Origin: Bacilli bacterium
GTDB lineage: Bacteria; Bacillota_I; Bacilli_A; RF39; UBA660
Length of the DNA: 64,000 bases
Reading direction: 5' to 3'
NCBI GenBank assembly: GCA_017409025.1
Contig: JAFQTN010000011.1
Span: 1-64,000, forward strand
The position numbers and the translations under genes are program-made. Shown one piece after another: positions 8,080-14,971 of this stretch (positions are counted from its first letter, which is position 1; the number at the start of each line of letters is the position of its first letter). The notes beneath the pieces were generated by a model that saw only the letters and a program-made list of their open reading frames with translations, made no database searches and had not been told where the DNA came from.

Positions 8080-9039
8080 TTAATCAAGACTTTTTTCTGA
8101 AAAAGTAGAAATTTCCTCATTATTAACTTGAAAAATTACTTCTTCTACATCTAATTCATCGCATAAAGATAGTCCGATAGTATATATTACTTCTTCTAAA
8201 ATTACGTTAGATGTTATATCTGATAAAATTAAATTATTAAAATTTAATTTTATTTTATTATCCATTATTTCATAATCTAATAATTTTACATTAGCGTCTA
8301 GATAACTCATTAAATTTGTTTCATATGTTATAGATGTTGCTAATTCATCAATAATTATTTTTACTTTATCTTGTTTTTCACTATTTATATATTTAGTTAC
8401 TGGTGTATAATATGATTCGTTATTATATGTATTTACATAGTAGACAGTATATGAATAGATATCATTTAATGATGTTAATTCATATTTTTTATTTATACCA
8501 TAAGATTTATCTAAATATTCGGGTAATAATTCTTTACTATTTGGAAGTTTTGTTAATTTTTTTCCTTCAACTAGTATTTCTATTTTTTTTATTCCATCAA
8601 TACTTGTCAGTGTGTAAATTAATGATTCAATCAGTTTTTCTTCATACTTTTCTTCTATATTATTAAATTCAGAAGAAAAATCAATACTTAGTATCTCATC
8701 TTTTAAACTGATATTTAATACTTTAGTATTTTTAGGTAAAATAGCTCTAAATCCGTTAGAAATAATATCTTTTTTCTTTCCATCTACGATTAAACTTTCT
8801 ATTAAATCAGTTGACTTGGATACTAAATCTTTATTACTTGCACTAATTTTAGTTCTTGATAAATAATCATTACTATCTAATAAATATATAACTTCTAAAT
8901 CATTAGGATAGATGTATTCTAATTGTTGATTGGGTATACTTATCTCATTATTATTTGCTGGTATTAAGTATAACATTAATATTACTAGTAATAATGAAGA
9001 AGCTACGACTATTTTTCGATACAGCATTTTTCTTAACAT
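8080..9039 (-). CDS. gerM: GerM-type sporulation protein (two GerMN domains)
   Basis: A 319-residue protein with an N-terminal membrane anchor (residues 8-28, no lipobox Cys) and two tandem GerMN repeats (about 48-165 and 195-310), each with the strand pattern DGIKKIEILVEG / DVEEVIFQVNNE at the end. In B. subtilis GerM is made in the mother cell, stabilises the SpoIIIA-SpoIIQ channel between mother cell and forespore, and affects germination. The neighbours spoIIIAH and gerE support the call. A candidate sigma-E promoter lies upstream. Confidence 0.85.
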   Translation of the reverse strand: MLRKMLYRKIVVASSLLLVILMLYLIPANNNEISIPNQQLEYIYPNDLEVIYLLDSNDYLSRTKISASNKDLVSKSTDLIESLIVDGKKKDIISNGFRAILPKNTKVLNISLKDEILSIDFSSEFNNIEEKYEEKLIESLIYTLTSIDGIKKIEILVEGKKLTKLPNSKELLPEYLDKSYGINKKYELTSLNDIYSYTVYYVNTYNNESYYTPVTKYINSEKQDKVKIIIDELATSITYETNLMSYLDANVKLLDYEIMDNKIKLNFNNLILSDITSNVILEEVIYTIGLSLCDELDVEEVIFQVNNEEISTFSEKSLD

Positions 9040-9053
9040 GGTATCACCTAATT

Positions 9054-9082
9054 AATTATATTAGATAAATATAAAAATATGA
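9054..9082 (-). promoter_or_regulatory. Candidate sigma-E promoter of gerM
   Basis: Minus-strand TCATATT (9076-9082), 14-bp spacer, ATATAATT (9054-9061), one change from the sigma-E pattern (ATATT, N14, CATAnnnT). Confidence 0.5.
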
Positions 9083-9103
9083 AAAAAAGCCACTAGGGCT
9101 TAT
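9082..9103 (-). terminator. Terminator of gerE
   Basis: AAGCC-CTAGT-GGCTT hairpin followed by seven T on the minus strand, overlapping the gerE stop. Confidence 0.7.
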
Positions 9104-9306
9104 AAAGAAATTATATTCATTTTTAATAATTCAACCACAGCTTGAGCTCTACCTTTTACTCCTAATTTTTGCATCGCATTAGATATATGATTTCTAACTG
9201 TCTTTTCACTGATATTTAATTCTTCAGCTATTTCTTTTGTAGTTTTATTAGTAATTAATAATTTAAATACTTCTTTCTCTCTTTTAGTTAATATATATTT
9301 ATCCAT
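9100..9306 (-). CDS. gerE: GerE-like LuxR-type HTH regulator of late sporulation
   Basis: A 68-residue stand-alone LuxR/GerE helix-turn-helix: LTKREKEVFKLL, TTKEIAEELNISEKTVRNHISNAMQKLGVKGRAQAV. Length and lack of a receiver domain match GerE (74 residues in B. subtilis), which activates or represses sigma-K coat genes. It sits between spoIIIAH and gerM and has a sigma-K-like promoter, as expected for gerE. A different stand-alone LuxR-type regulator cannot be fully excluded. Confidence 0.85.
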   Translation of the reverse strand: MDKYILTKREKEVFKLLITNKTTKEIAEELNISEKTVRNHISNAMQKLGVKGRAQAVVELLKMNIISL

Positions 9307-9349
9307 AAATACCTCACTTCCCTATTTAGGGATTATTAATTATTCATAA

Positions 9350-9377
9350 TATAATATGATTAATTTAAAGTTAAGTG
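9350..9377 (-). promoter_or_regulatory. Candidate sigma-K promoter of gerE
   Basis: Minus-strand CAC (9375-9377), 16 bp, CATATTATA (9350-9358), matching the AC-N16-CATAnnnTA pattern of sigma-K, 44 bp before the gerE ATG. Confidence 0.55.
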
Positions 9378-9395
9378 AGAGTATTTAACCTAAAT

Positions 9396-9881
9396 TTATT
9401 TAAATTGAATAGAAATATATTGTTTAGTATCAAAATTATTTTGAATAGTTCTCATAATATTATTAGCTATCGTATTAGAATGATCATCTGAGTCAATTAC
9501 TACTCTTATTTGATCACCATCTATTTTTATAAACGACTCTAAGTCATGAGTTGTTTTTATCTTTTCTTCAAGTAATTCTTCTTTACTACTAATTTGATTT
9601 AATAATCTTAGAGCATCAAATGCTTCATTTTTATCTTCAGTACTTGTCTCTTGATTAGCAATAGTTTCTTTTAATTTATTTATTTCTTCTAATGTGTTGG
9701 TGTTATCTTCTGTTTTTAATGCTTCAACTACACTAGCCTCTTCAATGTTTGTTTCTATAGAATTAATATTTTCACTATTATTAGATACTAATAATTCACT
9801 TGGCATAGTTATATAATAGACACTTAATACTAAAACTAAACTAAATAATGTTAAGAACCATAAATTCTTTTTGTTTATCAT
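9396..9881 (-). CDS. spoIIIAH: SpoIIIAH-like stage III sporulation protein
   Basis: A 161-residue protein. One N-terminal transmembrane segment (residues 6-26, KKNLWFLTLFSLVLVLSVYY, very like SpoIIIAH), a charged helical linker, and a C-terminal YscJ/FliF-like domain (about 75-160). SpoIIIAH sits in the mother-cell membrane and binds forespore SpoIIQ to form the intercellular channel. It is separated here from any spoIIIAA-AG operon but lies next to gerM, whose product belongs to the same complex. Starts after AAGAGGAAAGATATG. Confidence 0.85.
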   Translation of the reverse strand: MINKKNLWFLTLFSLVLVLSVYYITMPSELLVSNNSENINSIETNIEEASVVEALKTEDNTNTLEEINKLKETIANQETSTEDKNEAFDALRLLNQISSKEELLEEKIKTTHDLESFIKIDGDQIRVVIDSDDHSNTIANNIMRTIQNNFDTKQYISIQFK

Positions 9882-9931
9882 ATCTTTCCTCTTTTCTAAT
9901 AAATTATATTATTAAATAGAAAATATATAAC

Positions 9932-9953
9932 TAAAAAAATACAAGCTTTGTAT
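9932..9953 (-). terminator. Terminator of the lipoprotein gene
   Basis: Minus-strand ATACAAAGCTTGTAT hairpin followed by seven T, just after the 9954 stop. Confidence 0.7.
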
Positions 9954-10454
9954 CTAATACATACCTTGTATTTTTTTTATCTGTTCATTAGTTAGAGCAT
10001 CTAACTCCCATTCGTCATTATCATTTTTAGTTAAAGTTATTTCCAATGTATATTTTACTTTATCTTTAGCCTTTTCTAATCTATTTAATTTTTCTTCATC
10101 ATATGTTTCTTTAGTATAAATATTACTATCAAATACTAAATCATTTATTGATTTTTTTAAATCTAATACTTCTATTTCTACCATTACTGTTGCAGTATTA
10201 CCATCAATAATTTCTTCTTTTATTTGATAAGTTAAATTCTTATATTGTTTTTCTAAGATATCTCTATATCTATCTTTTTGGGCATCCGATAGATTTTGTT
10301 CATCTAAAACTGTATTAATACCATCATTAATATCTGTATCTAGTGTCTGATATTTAGTAAATAAATCTTCTACTTTAGATGTTGGAGTATTAGCCATAGA
10401 ACAACCTACTAATAATAATATTGGTACTATATATAATAGTAATTTCTTTTTCAT
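9954..10454 (-). CDS. Putative lipoprotein
   Basis: A 166-residue protein with a lipoprotein signal peptide: MKKKLLLYIVPILLLVGCS, lipobox LVGC with the lipidated Cys at residue 18. The mature part is acidic and helical at first (TSKVEDLFTKYQTLD), then carries strands (TATVMVEIEVLD, VKYTLEITLTKNDNDEWELD), like the DUF5105/Cystatin-like secreted lipoproteins of Firmicutes. It sits between recX and spoIIIAH with its own terminator. No function can be given. Confidence 0.7.
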   Translation of the reverse strand: MKKKLLLYIVPILLLVGCSMANTPTSKVEDLFTKYQTLDTDINDGINTVLDEQNLSDAQKDRYRDILEKQYKNLTYQIKEEIIDGNTATVMVEIEVLDLKKSINDLVFDSNIYTKETYDEEKLNRLEKAKDKVKYTLEITLTKNDNDEWELDALTNEQIKKIQGMY

Positions 10455-10510
10455 TTTATCACCTAAATATATTATTTACCAAAATTTAGGTTGTATACTA
10501 AAGATTAGTT

Positions 10511-11119
10511 TTAAATTTCATAATTATTTATATTTCTTATAATCATTTCATTAGAATATCCTAGTGATAATAAATTAGTATATATTTTATTTCTTAGATT
10601 TTGTTTTTTTCTATTAGATTTCATTAATTTAGTTATTTGTTTATTAATTTTATTATCAATAATCTCTTCATCTATATCATTTATATATTTAGAAATAATA
10701 CTAGAATTTATTTTATGTTTTTTTAGTTCTTCTTGTATCCTATATGGACCCATAGTACTAAACATTAATTTATCATGAATAAAAGCTTTAGCAAACTTAT
10801 CATCATCTATTAAATCATTTTTTTCTAATCTTTCTAATATATTCTCTACTTCTATATTATCAGTTTCTTTTCTTCTTAGATATTCTATTATTTCATATCT
10901 ACTACGAATTCTTACTGATATATATTTAATACATTTATTATACATATCTTCTTTATCATTATCTATAGATATTTTTTCTAATAAACTATCATCTATTTCT
11001 TTTTTATATAAAAGATTATTTTTTAAGATAACATCTTCATATACATTTATAGTTTGATCATTTTCTAAATATATTTTATATTTATCATTAGATTTTTTTT
11101 CATACTTGATTATTTTCAT
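10511..11119 (-). CDS. recX: RecX regulatory protein
   Basis: A 202-residue three-helix-repeat protein of the RecX family; it binds RecA filaments and modulates recombination and the SOS response. Repeat signatures: YISVRIRSRYEIIEYLRRKETD (repeat 1), LIDDDKFAKAFIHDKLMFSTMGPYRIQEELKKHKI (repeat 2, with the typical D-x-x-F-A-x-x-x and G-P-x-x-I-x-x-E-L) and a C-terminal third repeat. The N-terminal extension (residues 1-60) is usual for Gram-positive RecX. Length is normal. Confidence 0.85.
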   Translation of the reverse strand: MKIIKYEKKSNDKYKIYLENDQTINVYEDVILKNNLLYKKEIDDSLLEKISIDNDKEDMYNKCIKYISVRIRSRYEIIEYLRRKETDNIEVENILERLEKNDLIDDDKFAKAFIHDKLMFSTMGPYRIQEELKKHKINSSIISKYINDIDEEIIDNKINKQITKLMKSNRKKQNLRNKIYTNLLSLGYSNEMIIRNINNYEI

Positions 11120-11142
11120 ATCATCACCATAATAAGTATATC

Positions 11143-11175
11143 AAAAAAGAATAACTTTTTCTAGTTACTCTTTAT
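11143..11175 (-). terminator. Terminator of htpG
   Basis: Arms 11147-11156 and 11163-11172 form a 10-bp stem (one G-U) followed by a T run on the minus strand; it overlaps the htpG stop codon. Confidence 0.75.
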
Positions 11176-13031
11176 TTAGAAATCATATCACAGATAAGAT
11201 TAGTTAATTCAGTAGGATTTTCTATCGTTAATCCTGATATTAATCTTGCTTGATTATATAATATTTTTGTATATTTTTCTAATTCTTCTTTGTTATTAGT
11301 TTCATGTAATTCTTTTATCTTTTTACTAATTTCATGATTATTATTTATCTCTAAGATAGTTTCTGCTTTAACTTTTTCATTACCTGGAGCCATATTATTA
11401 ATTATCTTTTCCATCTCTAATGATAATTCGCCAGCTGTAGTTAAACATACTGGATGTTCTTTTAATTTGTTAGTAAATCTTACTTCTTTAACACTATCTT
11501 GTAAAGTTTCTTTCATTATAGTCAATAAATTTGTATTATCTTTATTTATCTTTTCTAACTCTTCTTTTTCTTCTTTAGAATCTAAATCTAATTCTTTATC
11601 TGTAGCATTTACAAAATGTTTTTCTTGATATTCATTAATTGTTTTTATAACAAATTCATCTAAGTATTCAGTTAAGTATAATACTTCATGTCCTTTATCT
11701 AGTAGCATTTCTACTTGAGGTAACATTTTAATTTTATCAATTGATTCACCACTTGCATAGTAGATATCTTTATTATCAGCTTTCATTCTTGAAACATACT
11801 CTGATAGTGTTACATATTTATCTTCTTTAGAACTATAGAATAATAATAAATCTTGTAAGTTTTCTTTATTCATTCCATAACTTGAATATATTCCATGTTT
11901 TAATTGCATTCCGAATGCTTTATAGAAAGTTTCGTAGTCTTCTCTTTCTTCTTTTAACATGTCATTAAGTTCTTTTTTGATTTTACTTTCAATATTTTTG
12001 GCAATTAATCTTACTTGATTATTTTGTTGCATTGTTTCACGAGATATATTTAAGGCAATATCTTCTGAATCTACGAGTCCTTTTACAAAACTAAAATAGT
12101 CTGGTAATAGATCTGAACATTTTTCCATAATCATAACACCTTTAGAATATAGTTGTAATCCTTTTTCATATTCTTTTGTGTAATAGTTATATGGAGCATG
12201 TGACGGAATAAATAATAATGCTTGATAACTAGTTAATCCTTCTACTTCAGTACGTATTACTTTTAATGGTTTTTCATAGTCATAAAATTTATCAGTATAA
12301 AAATCTTCATATTCAGAATCTTTTACTTGATTTTTCTTCTTTTTCCATATTGGAATCATACTGTTAATTGTTTTTTCTTCTAAAGCATCTTTTTCATCTT
12401 TAACATACATTTTGATTGGATATCTAATATAATCGGAATATTTCTTGATAATAGATTCTAATTTATATTCATCTAAGAATTCATTAGTATCTAGATTATC
12501 GGTACTATCTTTTAAATATAATGTGATTGTAGTACCTACATCTTCTTTATTTGATTTTTCAATAGTATAGCCGTCTACTCCGGTTGATGACCAAATATAT
12601 GCTTCATCACTATCTATACTCTTACTTTCTACTGTTACTTTATTTGCTACCATAAATGAAGAATAGAAACCTACTCCAAATTGTCCAATAATAGAAATAT
12701 CTTTAGATTTATCATTGTTTTCTTTGAATAGTTGCGAACCACTCTTAGCAATAGTTCCAAGATTTTCTTCTAATTCTTCTTTAGTCATACCTATACCATT
12801 ATCAGTAATGGTTATTGTTTTCTCTTCTTTATTAGGTTTAATCCATATTTCTAAATTATCTTTCTTTACCTTTATTTTTTTATCTGTAAGTGAACGATAA
12901 TATAATTTATCGATAGCATCACTTGCATTAGATATTAACTCTCTTAAAAATATTTCTGGGTTTGTATATATTGAGTTAATCATCATATCTAATAATTTTT
13001 TTGATTCAGCTTTAAATTGTTTCTTTGACAT
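11172..13031 (-). CDS. htpG: Hsp90 chaperone HtpG
   Basis: Full-length 619-residue bacterial Hsp90, an ATP-driven dimeric chaperone in the cytosol. N-terminal GHKL ATPase motifs: ELISNASDAIDKL (ATP-coordinating Glu/Asn, about 33-45), DNGIGM (about 78), GQFGVGFYSSF (about 117). The middle domain holds NISRETMQQN with the conserved catalytic-loop Arg. The C-terminal dimerisation domain is complete. Single-gene unit with its own terminator and a CIRCE-like operator over the promoter, so heat induction through HrcA is likely. Confidence 0.95.
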   Translation of the reverse strand: MSKKQFKAESKKLLDMMINSIYTNPEIFLRELISNASDAIDKLYYRSLTDKKIKVKKDNLEIWIKPNKEEKTITITDNGIGMTKEELEENLGTIAKSGSQLFKENNDKSKDISIIGQFGVGFYSSFMVANKVTVESKSIDSDEAYIWSSTGVDGYTIEKSNKEDVGTTITLYLKDSTDNLDTNEFLDEYKLESIIKKYSDYIRYPIKMYVKDEKDALEEKTINSMIPIWKKKKNQVKDSEYEDFYTDKFYDYEKPLKVIRTEVEGLTSYQALLFIPSHAPYNYYTKEYEKGLQLYSKGVMIMEKCSDLLPDYFSFVKGLVDSEDIALNISRETMQQNNQVRLIAKNIESKIKKELNDMLKEEREDYETFYKAFGMQLKHGIYSSYGMNKENLQDLLLFYSSKEDKYVTLSEYVSRMKADNKDIYYASGESIDKIKMLPQVEMLLDKGHEVLYLTEYLDEFVIKTINEYQEKHFVNATDKELDLDSKEEKEELEKINKDNTNLLTIMKETLQDSVKEVRFTNKLKEHPVCLTTAGELSLEMEKIINNMAPGNEKVKAETILEINNNHEISKKIKELHETNNKEELEKYTKILYNQARLISGLTIENPTELTNLICDMISK

Positions 13032-13069
13032 ATTATCACTCTTTCTATAACAACTTTAGTTACATTATA

Positions 13070-13111
13070 AGTGTAGCACTATAATTAGCAGTTGTCAATA
13101 TAGATTGCTAA
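13070..13111 (-). promoter_or_regulatory. htpG promoter with CIRCE-like HrcA operator
   Basis: Promoter: minus-strand TTGACA (13093-13098), 17 bp, TACACT (13070-13075). Operator: TTAGCAGTT (13085-13093), exactly 9 bp, GATTGCTAA (13103-13111), matching CIRCE (TTAGCACTC-N9-GAGTGCTAA) at 15 of 18 arm positions and covering the -35. Confidence 0.75.
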
Positions 13112-13124
13112 ATATTGTTAAAAG

Positions 13125-13145
13125 AAAAAGAACATTATGTTCTTT
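13125..13145 (-). terminator. Terminator of gene 13144-13575
   Basis: AAAGAACAT / ATGTTCTTT inverted repeat (13127-13145) followed by T-rich sequence on the minus strand. Confidence 0.65.
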
Positions 13146-13575
13146 ATAAGTATTGTTTATATATTTCTACTGAACGTTCTTGCATTTCTACATATTCAGA
13201 TAAAATATCTTCTACTTCTTTATCTAAGTGTTCTTTATGATTTAATAGTCTTCTTCCTTCAATAATTCCCATATTAACACCTTGAGTAAGTAATTCTGCT
13301 ATTTTACCATCAGAGTGATCAGTCATTAATTTCATATCTGTCATCCATGTTGTCATCACTTTATTCATAGCGCTAGTTTCTGTTGGTTCATCATCAGAAA
13401 ATTCAGGATATTTTTCTTCAATTCTCTGATGCATTTTCTTATATTTATCATATTCATCTTTTAGAACCTTTTTTAAACTTTCGCCTTCTACTTTATCTAT
13501 GATATTATCAATAGCATCCATCCCCATAGCACAACCTTTATTTAATTCATCTAGAGTATTTTTATTTTCTTTCAT
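13144..13575 (-). CDS. Ferritin-like four-helix protein, unknown
   Basis: A 143-residue all-helical protein. It has the feel of a conserved Firmicutes family with a four-helix, ferritin-like layout (GMDAIDNIIDKVEGESLKKVLKDEY, then KVMTTWMTDMKLMTDHSDGKIAELLTQGVNMGIIEGRR), with spaced Asp/Glu/His that could be metal ligands; a clear di-iron EX2H pair is not seen. Met-rich in the centre. Gene stands alone between htpG and a glycosyltransferase. Function not assigned. Confidence 0.6.
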   Translation of the reverse strand: MKENKNTLDELNKGCAMGMDAIDNIIDKVEGESLKKVLKDEYDKYKKMHQRIEEKYPEFSDDEPTETSAMNKVMTTWMTDMKLMTDHSDGKIAELLTQGVNMGIIEGRRLLNHKEHLDKEVEDILSEYVEMQERSVEIYKQYL

Positions 13576-13612
13576 TTTATCACCATTAATAATATGAACA
13601 AAATTAAAAATC

Positions 13613-14800
13613 TTATGAATTTATTTTACTATTTTTAATTATTTCTTGATATTTTTGATATGCTTCATCAACTATATCATCCCAATTTTTATATAAATCT
13701 CTAAAAGCATTAATAGAAACTTCTTGATATAATTTTTTATTTTCCATAATTTCAATAATTTTATTTGAATATGCATCTACGCTATAATCTGATAAAAATC
13801 CATTTACATTATCTGTAACCGTAGATGATGTTGCAGTATTTTTTAAAAATACTGTTGGGGTTGATTGCGAAGCTGCTTCAATTTGAACTATTGAGGAACA
13901 ATCATATAAAGATGGGAATAAAAATAAATCTGCTCTTTGGTAATAGTATGCTAATTCTTTTCTATTAGTTATTTTTCCACATATAATTACTTCTTGTTCA
14001 AGTTTATTTTTCTTTATCTGATATCTTAATTTATCTTCATCAAGACCACTACCTACAAAAAACATTTTGAATTTTAATTTTGGTTTCTTTTCTTTTACTG
14101 CTTTTAGTGCATCAACTATAAACAAAATGTTTTTAAGTGTATTTATTCTTCCAACGAATAGGAAGACTTTTTCATTAAATTTTATTTTATGTTTTTTATT
14201 AATATATAAATTAGCTTCTTTAGGATCTTCTAATGGAAGCATATTTGTAGCATTTTCCATTACTTTTGGTAATGTTTTATAACCATAATCTTCATGATAA
14301 ATTCTTGCTACTTCTTTATTTACTGCAAAGCATTCATCACACTCGTTAAATACTTTTATTAAACGATCATTAATTTTAGTTGCTAAAAAATCTTTTTTTA
14401 CTACTTTTTTAATATCTTGTTTAAACTGAGTATGCATTGTAGCCATACATGGTATATTGTGTTTTTTAGCATATTCTAGTCCAGCGTGCCCCATTGTAAA
14501 TGGTGAATGAATGTGAACTATATCAAGTTTATATTTATTCAATTTCCTTTGAAATTTTTTATCTAATTTAGGAATTGGTAGTGTATAATCTAGGAAAGAT
14601 ATATTTAATGATTTACATCTAACTACTTTATATGGTAAATCTGTATCATCATAAGGTTTATCTTTATATGATGGTACAAATACAATAACATTAGCATATT
14701 CAGATAATCTTCTAGCATAATTATCTACGACCATAATAACACCATCTGCAAAAGGATAAAATGAATCATTAAAGAGACCGATTGTTATTTTTTTATTCAT
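13613..14800 (-). CDS. GT4-family glycosyltransferase (diacylglycerol glucosyltransferase type)
   Basis: A 395-residue GT-B fold enzyme. N-terminal domain: GLFNDSFYPFADGVIMVVDNYAR and DIVHIHSPFTMGHAGLEYAKKHNIPCMATMHTQF; C-terminal donor domain: FLFVGRINTLKN (about 218) and LFLFPSLYDCSSIVQIEAASQ (about 305). The pattern resembles 1,2-diacylglycerol 3-glucosyltransferases of Firmicutes and Acholeplasma, which build membrane glycolipids; UDP-glucose is the likely donor. The donor site has DCSSIVQIE rather than the common E-G-F-G-L-P-x-x-E. Monocistronic, good Shine-Dalgarno. Confidence 0.8.
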   Translation of the reverse strand: MNKKITIGLFNDSFYPFADGVIMVVDNYARRLSEYANVIVFVPSYKDKPYDDTDLPYKVVRCKSLNISFLDYTLPIPKLDKKFQRKLNKYKLDIVHIHSPFTMGHAGLEYAKKHNIPCMATMHTQFKQDIKKVVKKDFLATKINDRLIKVFNECDECFAVNKEVARIYHEDYGYKTLPKVMENATNMLPLEDPKEANLYINKKHKIKFNEKVFLFVGRINTLKNILFIVDALKAVKEKKPKLKFKMFFVGSGLDEDKLRYQIKKNKLEQEVIICGKITNRKELAYYYQRADLFLFPSLYDCSSIVQIEAASQSTPTVFLKNTATSSTVTDNVNGFLSDYSVDAYSNKIIEIMENKKLYQEVSINAFRDLYKNWDDIVDEAYQKYQEIIKNSKINS

Positions 14801-14897
14801 ATTAATCCTCCTTAATATATTTTTATAATTATATCATAATTTTATAATTCTGTCTTTAATTCTTTTTTATGTTATTAATACTAACAATTAAACAAAT

Positions 14898-14946
14898 AAA
14901 AAAAGAATAACTAATTAGTATGTTTTTCTATTAAAAAGTTATTCTT
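14898..14946 (-). terminator. Terminator of the cation ATPase gene
   Basis: AAGAATAACT (14903-14912) and AGTTATTCTT (14937-14946), followed on the minus strand by seven T. Confidence 0.75.
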
Positions 14947-14971
14947 AATTATTTATATTTTAAACTATAAA

